Shown here in pieces: positions 34,419 to 45,156 of a stretch of DNA of 64,000 nt. The stretch comes from Cymodocea nodosa (Eukaryota; Streptophyta; Magnoliopsida; Alismatales; Cymodoceaceae): contig JAZBRI010000011.1 of assembly GCA_036874045.1 (NCBI GenBank), positions 10,283,501-10,347,500 on the forward strand. The letters run 5' to 3'. The notes under the pieces are model-generated. The model did not search any database. It had not been told where the DNA came from and saw nothing but the letters and a program-made list of their open reading frames with translations. Both the position numbers and the translations under genes were made by a program. How positions within the stretch are numbered: the first letter of the stretch is position 1; every line of letters starts with the position of its first letter.

Positions 34419-35250
34419 CTTGATATATCAGCTTTGGATTTAAAAGAGTTTTTATGAAGTTTACCTAACTCACATGCATCACACATGAAATCCTTTGAGT
34501 ATTTAATTCTTGGTAAACCTCTCACTAAATTTTGTTTAGATAATTTATACAATAGTTTCATATTTATATGCCTAATCCTTCTATGCCAAAGATATGCATC
34601 ACTAGTTTCAACTAGCAAACATGAATTTAAGTCAACTACACTAGAAGGTAAAGATAAAATACATACAAAACCTTTTCTTTTAGCAATATACTTAAGTTCA
34701 TCTGTAATTTTATCAATAATTTTGCATACATTATCTTCAAACAATACATAGTATCCAATATCAATTAGTTTTATAACACTCAGCAAATTAAATCCTAGGT
34801 TTTCTACATATAGTACATTCGAAATAACACAAGTAGGAGTTATTTGAACATTGCCCAAACCTATGATTTTATCCTTGCTTTTGTTTCCAAATATTACACT
34901 TCCTTTCTTGGTATTTGTAAAATTTTTCAATAGGCTTTTCTGTTCAGTCATGTGACTTGATGCTCCACTATCTAAAATCCATTTTGATGTTGTTTTCTCC
35001 TTAGACTCTTTTGCCATGAAACACACATGAGCAACGTCTTCTAACTCTTGTTCTTCTTTTGAATGTGAAGATTTTAATGATAATTCCTTAGATTCAAACT
35101 CTTCTAACATGTCATCCCAAGTGACCTTCAAAGCTTTTTTCTTGTAAAACTTTTTCTGAGTTTTCTAAGCTTTATTCTTCTGATTTGTCCAACTTTGCTT
35201 TTCATTTTTCCTTATAGGATATTTGGAGAAAGATCTTCAGGTTTCTTACA
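34419..35250 (-). pseudogene. SIRE-A fragment D: Gag tail fused to protease and pre-integrase, no intron
   Basis: Read downward: remains of the zinc knuckle (TGTAAGAAACCT), then KVTWDDMLEEFESKELSLKS, AHVCFMAKESK directly joined to EKTTSKWILDSGASSHMTE (protease), then LWHRRIRHINMKLL and CDACELGK (integrase zinc-binding motif). One open frame covers 239 codons. Compared with copies 1 and 3 it lacks 1152-1160 bp between ESE and EETTSKW. The join at 34999/35000 equals the predicted splice product to the base, without gain or loss. It is cut by an LTR at both ends (SIRE-E LTR at 35251, Athila-C LTR at 34418). Confidence 0.9.
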
Positions 35251-36475
35251 ATAGGATCATTGTATCACAAGAGGGGTGAATTGTGTCTTTAGTAATTAAA
35301 ATTACCAATAGATAAAACAAGAGCACAAAACACTCGTAAATAAAATTCTATTCTTTATAAACTTTTAAAGAAAGAATTTACAATATCTTTTCAGCTCAAT
35401 TCCCTTCTTGACGGTTTTGATACAGTAATGTCTAATATACAATTAAAATAAAAATGAAGTCCTTATTTAGAGCTAGTTTAGAATTGTATGAAACCTGATC
35501 TTTATGCACGTAGCTCCTTTTCTTTCTTCTTGCTCAGCTTCTGTATCTCTTCTCCAATTGTCAAATTTCTAGACTTCTTGCGTTTGCAGCTCCTTTTCTG
35601 AAATTGCTTGGAATTCCGAACTTCTTTTGATGTTGGAGAATTTTTTGGATTTAATATGCAATTGAATATTCAGATTAGATATTTGCGATTTGGGATTGAA
35701 TATTCAGACTTGATCTTGATTAGGGATTGTAATTAGGATGATCGTAATGTAGCTCGTATCCTCTATTTTTAGTAGTCGAACTCTAACTTCACGTTCAGCA
35801 TGTTCATCCACTTAATCCATAATCTACGTACTAATTTTTTAATTCAAATTATCCACGATTTCCACTATCTTTTTGAATTTCCACTTTCTTCACTATCATT
35901 TTGAAATTTCCACGATTTCCACTCATAGATTCACTGAAACTTTATCTTCCTGAAGATTTGTAGAATATCTTCTAAGTTACCGCTTTAGTTGAACACTTAT
36001 CCTTTAAGTCCTATAAAAACTCGAACACTTATCTGTAACTCTTCGAGTTTTTGCACCTACAAAACACGTGACTAAACAAAGAAAACTTATCTATTCGCTA
36101 GTCATTTTATAAAACTCGAATAGTTATCTATCCATGCGTATAAAAACTCGAACGGTTATCTAACTCTTCGATTTTCATTACCGAACGTACATGGAAAACA
36201 TGTGACAACTTAAAACATTAAAAACACACGTGCAAATAACTTAACTATACAAGTTTTTAACATAACTCTTCGACTAAATCGAAACGTTAACTATCCAAAA
36301 GTTTAACTATTCAAAAATCTAACTATCCAAAAACTTTAACTATTCAAAATCTTAAATGAAACTTTCTGATATCTTATCAACATTTAATTTCGTGACTATT
36401 ATACTTAGAAAATATAATTTAGACTTATTTAAAAATGTTAATAAAGTATTCATCATTAAAACAAAATTCCTAACA
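35251..36475 (-). repeat. SIRE-E 3' LTR
   Basis: Minus strand TGTTAGGAATTTTGTTTTAATGATG to AATTCACCCCTCTTGTGATACAATGATCCTAT; about 1225 bp. It follows a polypurine tract. The terminal CA is not preserved. Modules such as AACTCGAA..GTTATCTA echo those of SIRE-A and LTR-B. Confidence 0.8.
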
Positions 36476-36803
36476 ATCTCCCCCTTTTTGATGATGTCAA
36501 AACCTAATAAGTCAAATAATCTATCTTCTCCCCCTTTTGGCATTATAAAAAAGTAAATAAAATGTAATGAAGAAAAAACTTGCTAAGTATATATTATTCA
36601 AAAAGAATTTTTTTTATTTTAAACATGCATAACTGTCGTGGATAAGAATAAATTGTTTAAATAAAATTATTTTAAACAAGAATTGTAAAACAAGTTTATG
36701 ATCATTAAATATAGTAAACAATTACATAATGCAATTTCTTTACAAAAGTAATTTTTGGTAACAAATTACAATGAATAAATCATGCAATACATAATTTGTA
36801 TAA
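36476..36803 (-). other. SIRE-E 3' untranslated region with two polypurine tracts
   Basis: Minus strand CATCAAAAAGGGGGAGAT at the LTR (36476-36490) and CAAAAGGGGGAGA at 36528-36540. The paired tracts match the SIRE-A arrangement. No gene. Confidence 0.8.
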
Positions 36804-38331
36804 TCACAAGCCTCTTTGTCTTTGAAAAATATTTAGTAGAGTATCTAAAATTTGCTTTGCAATTTCTATACTTACTCCGTCGATCTGATCAATCAGTGCT
36901 TGATCTAATTCTGAATGTGAAACTTGTGACGATTGGTGTAAAAATGTTGTATTTATGTCTGTACGTAAATTTGTATGTGTATCTGTATGTATACCTATAT
37001 TTGTATCTATATGTATACTTGTATTTGTATCTGTATGTTGTTGTTGTTCTAAAAATTGTGTTGATTGTTGCTGTCACTATTGTGACTGAGTTTGTCGATC
37101 ATGTTGTTGTTGTTACTATCGAATTACAAGTGTATATGCTTCCTAGTATTTTTGTATTTCTTTTGCAGAGAAAGATCTTGACTTTAATCTTTTCTGTGGC
37201 CAAGGTGTAATATCTATTTGACTTGCCACAATTCTTAAAAGTGTATCACCATAAAATAATTTACTCTGCAAGTTTAAAATATGATAAACAAAAATATCAT
37301 ACCAGTTCACCTATATATGATTAATCAATGCATATGTAGTATAAAGATAGCATCTACCAACCTCTACACCATGACCAAACCTTTGAAATAGTGAAGCATG
37401 CAGTATTTTTGCAATAAAACATGCTTGGTCATTTAAATCATTTAGTAATCTCATTTGGTTGTTAGCAGTTAGTTCTTTGGCTAAACTTTTAATGTCTCAT
37501 CCTAGTTGATAAACCTATTTTATTTTTGATAATTTAACTCCTTCATCTTTTAAACCAAGTACTTGATAAAGTAATTCGGGAGTTAAATATATATTGAATG
37601 CTTGTATATGTGAAACAGGAATACCTTCTTCCACTATTAAGTTTGAGTAGAAACAACTTACAAGTTCTAGTATAACAAGATGACCTAGCTGTTGTGGAAG
37701 TAAAGTCAACAAGCCTTGAAATTCAAACATTTCTCGTATATGTGCCATCCCTTCAAACTTAATAGGTCTTGAATATAATACTTGAAAGGTTTTATATGTT
37801 TGAAATTTTTCATAACATGAGCTATTTCTAAACCATAACAATGTATTGTCATCTAAATTCTATTTAGGATTAGGTATTTTCTTGTCATGATTTTCTGACT
37901 TGAGACTTGTTTCAATATTATCAATAGCATCTATATTTTCAAATCTTCTAGAACTGGTGGAATTTCTATCAAAGCTAGTATAAATGTCTGAAATATCTGT
38001 TATTGTCGTATCAATAATCTGTTGAATTTCCTCTCTATGATCTTCATGAAACATATCAATATCAACAGTCTCTGTACTATTCTATCTATCAGCAATATTT
38101 ATTTGTATAATTGGTCTAGACAACAACTATCTCTGTATGAAAGAATGTTCTATATCCGTCAGTAAAATAGAGTCATTTTGTAATTCTGAAATTTCTACAA
38201 TTGAGACATTAGCAATGTCATATTCTATTTGTAACTATGTAGTTTGCTAATTATATACATTTATCAACAAATATATTGTATATTGTAACAGACATAACCA
38301 CATGCATAAGATGTAGTATAAGCAACTATAT
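36804..38331 (-). pseudogene. SIRE-E extra ORF
   Basis: Minus frame, N-terminal part acidic and broken; the start is not resolved. Then YSRPIKFEGMAHIREMFEFQ, FYSNL, LLYQVLGLKDEGV, FIAKILHASLFQRFGHGVEV, NHI stop VNWYDIF, KLFYGDTLLRIVASQ, RSFSAKEIQKY, a Gln-rich stretch, a Thr/Asp/Asn repeat and a final helix before TGA at 36804. The same blocks occur in the same order in the SIRE-A and Athila-like extra ORFs. Several in-frame stops (37858-37860, 37510, 37354) make it a pseudogene. SIRE-A copy 2 is inserted just upstream. Confidence 0.8.
36955..37042 (-). repeat. In-frame coding minisatellite in SIRE-E extra ORF
   Basis: Short ATAC-ATACAGATACAAAT-like units give HTDTNTSIHIDTNIGIHTDT in the ORF frame, next to a Gln run. 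Both strands look open because the repeat lacks stops. Confidence 0.7.
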
Positions 38332-38661
38332 TGTTGAGTATTTTTTTTGATGATGTGTGCTGAATGAAAATAATCATATTTGCTCAATTACTATTGCTTG
38401 TGAAAAGAAATTAAAATCATCAATTAATACAGAAAAAGCTTACTGATATAAATACTTGTTTGTATTGGATCTGAAATTAATAACTAGTCGTTTCGTTGCA
38501 TTAAATTCTCGTTTAGCTAAACGTTAAGTTAACGTGTAGTTTTATTGAAAAGCATGATATGTTTTAAAGTTATATCTTCTGTATCATGAACAGTACACGT
38601 TTAGACAACTCGTTAAGTTAGAGTTTTGTTTGTATAGAGGTCACGTGAGAACTCGTTTACA
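38332..38661 (+). repeat. SIRE-A copy 2 5' LTR remnant
   Basis: First 330 bp of the LTR, ending within AACTCGTT; the TATA region is lost. Confidence 0.88.
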
Positions 38662-39487
38662 GATATCTTTCAATCGCATATAATTTCTACCAATATGACT
38701 ACTGATTTATTGAATCAACATTAGTACTTTTGAAAACGTTTATTTGAAATACATTCTTTTATTCTCCTTGAACTAATCACATTGAGTTCAAAGTTGTGTT
38801 TTGATTCATATACAATAGGAATTGATTCTAGAAATCATTTTTGATGATGTTAGGGTAACAGAAGTCTCTAAAAAGAAAATTTAAAAGTATAGTTATACTT
38901 AACATCTATTGTCACTACAAGTATATTTTGTATGTTGATTGAATATATTTGAAGTATATTTGTAGGGGGAGCATTAACAATGTCAAAAACAGATTAATAT
39001 AATTTAGAATACAAATCTTAGTTAATTTGAATTAATGTCCTCTTAAAATCTTAATGAAATAATTTAAAAAGACAAATAAACTATTCTTGATTCAAAAGAC
39101 AAAATGTTCAAATAGTTTACAATGTTCTCAAGATAATGTTAAGTTTAGCATGTGTGTTGTTTTCGGAATGTTTCAATTGGAAGAATCTGAAACTTGTTTA
39201 AGTGTACTAACTAGACGTTATATTAGATAAGGTAATGTGTAAAACTACCTCTAGATAGCGTTTTACTTGTTAGGTTAGTTAACTCAACGAGTTATACTTG
39301 AATATTTCAGGTACTTTGATTGAATAAGCTTTATTCAATATTTATTTTATTTCTAAACCCGACTTCTCTTCACGTTGAGTTATACGCCTAAAAACCCTAT
39401 TTAAACACTTATTACACGGGCACTTAGGTTATTTGTAAACTTTGTCAAGAAAATCTTTCCCACTTGTTGCTGTTACAACCTGCGATG
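38662..39487 (+). other. Non-coding block before extra ORF, SIRE-A copy 2
   Basis: Matches 55763-56593 of copy 3. Includes GTAGGGGGAGCATTAACAATG near 38964 and AACTCAACGAGTTA near 39281. A telobox/TATA pair lies at 39392-39405. No gene. Confidence 0.75.
39392..39405 (+). promoter_or_regulatory. Telobox plus TATA-like motif upstream of extra ORF
   Basis: AAACCCTA overlapping TATTTAAA, about 85 bases before the ATG; same position as in copies 1 and 3. Confidence 0.4.
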
Positions 39488-41725
39488 ATGGTCTCCAAGT
39501 TTTACAAAGGTCGTGGTAGAGGAAAAGGCAAAAGCAGAAGAGATGCCAAAGGAAAAGAAATAGAGAATGATGAAATTCCACGTACTTGGTTCAAGAAAAT
39601 ATTTCGAGTGGACAAAAGGTTAGCAGAACTTTATAGAGATTACTTCTTTCCTTAGGATATATTAGATGAAGTTAGACAAGAACTTCAACATATTGATGCA
39701 AATATTACATACATGGGTATTCAAAGTAAATTTGATAGAGAATACAGAATGAAATGTGCTGAGATTGCATTTTTGGAACAGTATGCAAAATATTTGGAAA
39801 AAGGTGTAGGTTCATCAAATAGAACTCCTCAAACTCCTATAAACGGTACAAGACTACATGCATTTAAGGAAGAGCATGAATCAGCTATCCCTACTCCTTT
39901 ATATTCAAAACAAGTAGAATCAGATATTGTTGTAGACAAAACAAAAGTTGACAGTCTTCGAAAGGCCGTTGCAATAGAAAGTGCCTTAGAAGAATTAAAG
40001 TAGAAAACTTTTATGGAGCAATTTGAAAATAAAACAGCAATACTTGAAAAGGAGAAACCGATATGTTATAGAAGAAGGAAAGTCATAAAAATTATGTCTA
40101 AGAAAACAAAGTCTATTGAAAAAGGAAAATCAAATGAAAATTTATTTCCAAAGGACAATGTATGTCTAGACATTGTACCTTATTATGCATCTGATAAACT
40201 CATCAGTTCTGAATACACTGAAACTAATGAAGATAATGAGACTTTATTTTCCCTTGCTAGAAAGCTTGAGAAGAAATACCAGTCAAATATAAGCTCAAGT
40301 TTTTCTATTAGTACAAGTCCTGATGATGCAGAAATTAACAAATCAGAGCATCAGGCACCTGACATTGAACAAGTTATTGCAGATATAATTGACAATGTTG
40401 AGGCAGTAACTAGTTCAAAGGCTGAATTTTCTAGAGTAGCAGATATTGAAAATGTTAAGACTCCAGAAGAGCTAAAAGTTAACCGGCCTTCTACAAAATC
40501 TATAGAAGTAGAGTCTGAGAATTCACAACATGAATCAATGGAAATATCTGTTGAACAAAATGAACATTTACAGACAGATACACCGGTTGTAGAATTTTTG
40601 GAAAAATTGAAATCTGAACATTCTATAGAGACTGAATAGATGAATGTTGAGCATATTGACAATGTTCCTAACTCTATTGAAGCTGAAGAATCAAGCTTAC
40701 CTGAGCAGCTTCAAGATAATATTTTGTAAGAGGAACAACATGACATTCATTTTGAAGAAGAGGTTCCTGAAGATGAATTAAACTCTGAATTACGGCTTCA
40801 GGTATCACCTTCTTTGTGTACAATATTACAAATTCAAGGAAATGCAATTCATTTTAGATCTGAAGAAGCATTGCAGAAATACTATAATCTGATTACATGT
40901 CCAATTCTACATGCTCGTCCAATAAAATTGAGAAATTTGATGGAAATAAGAGATCTGTTTGAGTTTCAAGGCCTCATTAAATTATTGCCAATAGGAACGA
41001 AATGGAAGCAATACACAGAGCTTATTGCAGCTTTTTATAGCAATTTGGTCAAGAATGGAAATTTTCTAAAAACTCAAATAAATGAACAGGAGTTTATATT
41101 GTCTCTTGAGTTAATTTTTGAAGTTTTAGGATTAAAGAATGAAGGTGTTGTTACCAACAGATTTGACATGATAAGACAACTGGAATGGAACATTCAATCT
41201 TTATCAAAAATTCCAGATGTATATTCTGAAATGAGATTAATGGAAAATCTGAATGCAGAGGCAAGGTTTATTGCAAATATATTGCATGGAAATTTATTTC
41301 AGAGAGTTGGACACAATTTGGAAGTCAGCAGAAGCTATTTATATGCAACTTATGGCCTGCTGAATAGAATTCAAATAAATTGGTTTGATGTATTTATGTC
41401 TCAACTACAGCATATGAGTTCAAAGTTATTTTATGGTGATGCTGTATGTAGAATCCTTGCAAGCCAATTGACTTTTTTCGATTGGCTCTCTGAAACTGAA
41501 GGCATGAGAGCATTTAGTATCAAAGATTTGCAAAAATTCTAGGCCATGCATAAACCTCAACGACAACAACAACAACAACAACAAAGTTATTCAGTTCAAG
41601 TAGAACAGCAAACATAGCTACCTCCTGACTTAGATGTAGTGCTTAACGACATCAAAAATGATATTAGGCATCTAGGAGATAAAATATGTAATGCTATAAG
41701 TGATATACTTAGGAGGGGTCGATAA
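39488..41725 (+). pseudogene. SIRE-A copy 2 extra ORF
   Basis: ATG at 39488 starts MVSKFYKGRGRGKGKSRR, a basic start followed by TWFKKIFRVDKRLAELY. A TAG at 39653-39655 is shared by all copies; a TAG at 40001-40003 reads CAG in copy 3. The middle is acidic with repeated Glu/Ser stretches. The C-terminal domain is readable from 40814: RPIKLRNLMEIRDLFEFQ, FYSNL, VLGLKNEGV, NRIQINWFDVF, KLFYGDAVCRILAS, then a stop where copy 1 has CAG, a Gln-rich run, and LNDIKNDIRHLGDKICNAIS before TAA. At least six in-frame stops, no obvious frameshift in the C-terminal half. Product and role unknown; it is the only ORF this copy keeps. Confidence 0.8.
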
Positions 41726-41901
41726 CTGTTTTTGTTTGTTTCTGAATACAAAATGTAATGTTTGTATTACTTGTTTGATTCATTGAATAATACATTTTTC
41801 TGTAAATGTGTTCAATTATTATTCTTGTTTACAGAAATCGTTGTTGTAATTCTCTTATATACATATATATATTCTCTGTAATTATCTTTTTGATTAATGA
41901 C

Positions 41902-42220
41902 AAAAAGGGGGAGAAATATTATAAAAAGATGATTATGATCTTAATTGCATATATATATTATAAAAGGAGATGCTATTTAAATGGTTATTGTAATCTGAAA
42001 GATGATAATTAAAAAACTGATACTTATATAATTATTGACATCTTGGAGTTTTAGTTCTGAGAGGTAAAATTTACACAAACAATAGAAATAAGCTTAAGTG
42101 AACTTAAGTCAACAAACAAGTTTGTTGAATTAAAAGTTAACCCAACGAAGGTGCTTTGTTGAGTTAAACATATTTCATAATTGATTTAATATGGTTTTGT
42201 CATCATCAAAAAGGGGGAGA
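41902..42220 (+). other. Paired polypurine tracts, SIRE-A copy 2
   Basis: AAAAAGGGGGAGAA at 41902-41915 and AAAAAGGGGGAGA at 42208-42220; the second touches the LTR. Multiple polypurine tracts are, as I recall, a Sirevirus trait. Confidence 0.85.
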
Positions 42221-42221
42221 T

Positions 42222-44002
42222 TGTTGAGTATCTTTTTTGATGATGTGTGCTGAATGAAAATAATCATATTTGCTCAATTACTATTGCTTGTGAAAAGAAA
42301 TTAAAATTATCAATTAATACAGAAAAAGCTTACTGATATAAATACTTGTCTGTATTGGATCTGAAGTTAATAACTAGTCATTTCGTTGCGTTAATTTCTC
42401 CTTTAGCTAAACGTTAAGTTAACGTGTGGTTTTATTGAAAAGCATGATATGTTTTAAAGTTATATCTTTTGTATCATGAACAGTGCACGTTTAGACAACT
42501 CGTTAAGTTAGAGTTTTGTTTGTATAGAGGTCACGTGAGAACTCGTTAAGTTAAAGGCTTAAAGGTTAAAATAAGTCATGTGATAACTCGTTAAGTTAGT
42601 GAGTAAGAAAAGAGACGAACTCGTAAAGTTAGTGTTATACACATGGTGAAATTATAAGTTACGAATGTTGTATTGTATCACGTGAGGTGCACATGTTTAA
42701 CTCGTTAAGTTAACATAACTAAACGCGTTGAGTTGCTATATTGAACACTAAGGCAACGCGTTAGGTTAGCGTTATAAACTTAAGTTGTTATTTTTGCACG
42801 TGGTAAAATTCTTATTATAAAAACATTTGTTTATTACTGAATCGGTGAGTTAAAGTTTTTCAGAGACTTATAGTCGTAACTATCCGAAAGGTAACTTAAG
42901 TCATGTTTTTTGGTCTTGACACATGTCTCACTAGTTTTATAATATAAAGAGTTTTTCGGTGACTTACATCTATAACTATCCGAAACTTAAACTGTTTTCA
43001 GTGAGTTATCGTTTAACCTTCCGAAAGAAAGGTTAAGTTGGTTTGTTGAGTTATCATAACACAACGGAGATGGTTCGTTGAGATAGCATAACACCACAGA
43101 CATAGTTCGTTGAGTAAGCTACAATACTTGTCACGTGAAATGGCACATGAGGAACTCGTTAAGTTAGAAACGTTAAGTTATATATATATACTTGTGTTAC
43201 TCGTTTAGTTAACATTAAAGTAACGACTTCTTATTACACTGATGAAAAAATTTTGGACGAGAAAGTTTATTTTGCAGGAAATTTTTCAAAGATCCAAGAC
43301 TAATGATTAAAGGAAATTCGAAATATAAACATGGGTTAGAATGTGTGTGTTTCGATGAAGGAAAAAGAAAAGACGTGGAGAAGTGGAAAACTGGTAGTGG
43401 TTTAACGTGGAGGATATGCATGAAATGAAGATACAGTATAAAAGGCATAGAATTCTCGTTGATCAAACCATCCTTGCACACAAAACGAAAAATCTTTTTA
43501 AGGATCAAACCATCCCTGCACACCAAAAGAAAAATCATTTTCAGGGATCAAAAACACCTTCTCGAGGAAAATCTCTCAAGTGGAAGAAAATTCAGTGAAG
43601 CAGAAAAGGTCAGATTTATGTCACTGAAGATTTGAAGTATCAGAAGAAAGCAAATTCGGTGAAGCAGAGAAAGACAAGATATTCGTCACTGAAGAATTGC
43701 TGAAGAAGAAAAAGGAGAAGAAGAAAGATCTCAAACAGGGAGAAATGTTTTAAATTCCGCAAATTAGTTTTCTCTGTTTGTAGTTATGAAATTGTTTAGA
43801 TGATACATGGTATCAAGATATAATTGCATCTACAATTTCTAAGGAGAATTGAATTGTATATTGTAATTGAAACTTTGAATAAAAATGATTTTATGAAAAT
43901 AATGTCTCGACTTTTTTTTGAGTTTTAAAGTTTCAATTATATTTCAAAAAATATTAAAGATACACAGTTCACCCCCCTCTTGTGTAGCCATACGATCCTA
44001 CA
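42222..44002 (+). repeat. SIRE-A copy 2 3' LTR (most complete SIRE-A LTR)
   Basis: 1781 bp. The upstream half carries at least six AACTCGTTAAGTTA-type modules (about 42497-43160) and CACGTG at 42532, 42679 and 43132. An inverted repeat of 13-base arms (TTTCGGTGACTTA / TAACTATCCGAAA, one mismatch or so) is at 42954-42985. TATA at 43437. Downstream are two stem-loop candidates, TTCAGTGA/TCACTGAA at 43591-43628 and TTCGGTGA/TCACTGAA at 43655-43693. The end is CACCCCCCTCTTGTGTAG..CCTACA. Confidence 0.92.
43437..43444 (+). promoter_or_regulatory. LTR TATA box, SIRE-A copy 2
   Basis: TATAAAAG in CAGTATAAAAGGCATAGAAT; conserved across SIRE-A LTRs. Confidence 0.75.
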
Positions 44003-45156
44003 TATACCAAAAATCAAAAATCTCCCCCTACATACTAATTGAATGAGTCTAACTTTTTATCAGTATAAGTTCCAAAATATTGGCATTTGAGTAAATTTAC
44101 CATTGTCTGTCATTGTTTGCTCCCCCTACATAAATGTAGTCAAGAGAAACTATGGCGAACAAATTAGATATGTATTCGATAATAATGTATTCGATATGTC
44201 TTTTTTTTGTTTTTAAATTTAAATACAAAAATAAGTAGTAGATTTAACAATTTAGACTTTCTAACTTTTATTTTATTAGTTTACAAAAGAAAATTCATAA
44301 AGATATACCTTCAGGTAACTTAAAAGAATTCAATAATGAGTACATGAACTTAAGAAAATAAATGCATTACATTATGTGTAAAGAATAGATAATAACAAAG
44401 AAAAAATAACAAAGATTATATGCACAGATTATGGCAGAATTGTTATAACACTTGGAAAAGAAACTAAGCTTGACTACATTGCCCCCTTTTTTTTATATAT
44501 ATATATATTATGTATTACCTCCCACAATATCATCTTTTTACATGATCACAATCCCTTGCTTAGGAGAAAGATAACCAATTACTCAATGATAAGTGAGAAC
44601 AGGTAACCTTTTTTTAAAAAATAATAATAATAGAATCTGAATTACTTGTAAAATGAGTTTTCAGTCAGTACATCTCAAACTAGTTGGTTCAAGTGACAAA
44701 GGTTTAAGATCCTCCAACGGATTTAATTACTCAAGTAATTGCAAGCAAATAATAAAATAAGATAGTAAATTGAATAAGAGGCAACCGCAAGACTTAATTT
44801 TTCTACCAGTATGTTAATAACTTTCCTTTAATAAACGGTACATACTTTCAATGTATTTTCCAATTAAAATCTCTATAATAGTGTATACATAAGTAACAAA
44901 AATACAGTTGGTACTCATATTGAATTAAATCAACTTTCATTAAGTAACCTTTTCTGAATTTTTTTTTCTTAAATAAACTAACATCGATAAAAATTAGAAT
45001 TTCATAAATTCTTAACTACTAGTAAACAATAATTCCAAAAATAGATATATATATATATATTATGTATATATATGTATATATATATATATTTAAATATAAG
45101 GAAATTAAATTCTAAATTTGTAACAAACCAAAATGTTATGTAATGAATAAGACAAT
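44003..45156 (-). other. Spacer after SIRE-E RNase H
   Basis: No gene. AT-rich with TA dinucleotide runs (44498-44516, 45046-45090). A purine-rich GTAGGGGGAG on the minus strand near 44020 corresponds to the one in the SIRE-A non-coding block. Confidence 0.6.

Larger units (their letters stand above)
38332..44002 (+). mobile_element. SIRE-A copy 2, gag-pol deleted, extra ORF kept
   Basis: Starts TGTTGAGTATTTT, ends CGATCCTACA. Flanks TATAT (38327-38331) and TATAC (44003-44007) agree in four of five bases, consistent with a 5-bp target duplication with one mutation. After 330 bp of LTR the sequence jumps to the block downstream of RNase H, so the PBS, gag and pol are gone, while the extra ORF, both polypurine tracts and a full 3' LTR remain. 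Confidence 0.9.

Noticed and set aside
34999-35000. Fragment D explained as a chance deletion between GAGG repeats
   Set aside because: That deletion would give a product three bases shorter than observed; the observed join has exact splice-product length.
36782-37210. 142-codon + frame with Tyr/Leu/Val repeats
   Set aside because: It is the opposite strand of the SIRE-E extra ORF minisatellite; repeats without stops open both strands.
40351-40662. Ser/Cys-rich minus frames opposite the extra ORF (also 57457-57768)
   Set aside because: They mirror the acidic region of the + strand ORF; Glu/Ser codons read backwards rarely give stops.
42497-43160. Regularly recurring AACTCGTTAAGTTA units as a CRISPR-like array
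   Set aside because: Spacing is irregular, spacers are not unique sequences, and the context is a plant LTR.
44498-45090. TA dinucleotide runs as possible origin or structural element
   Set aside because: Simple AT microsatellites are common in AT-rich plant spacers; nothing else supports a function.
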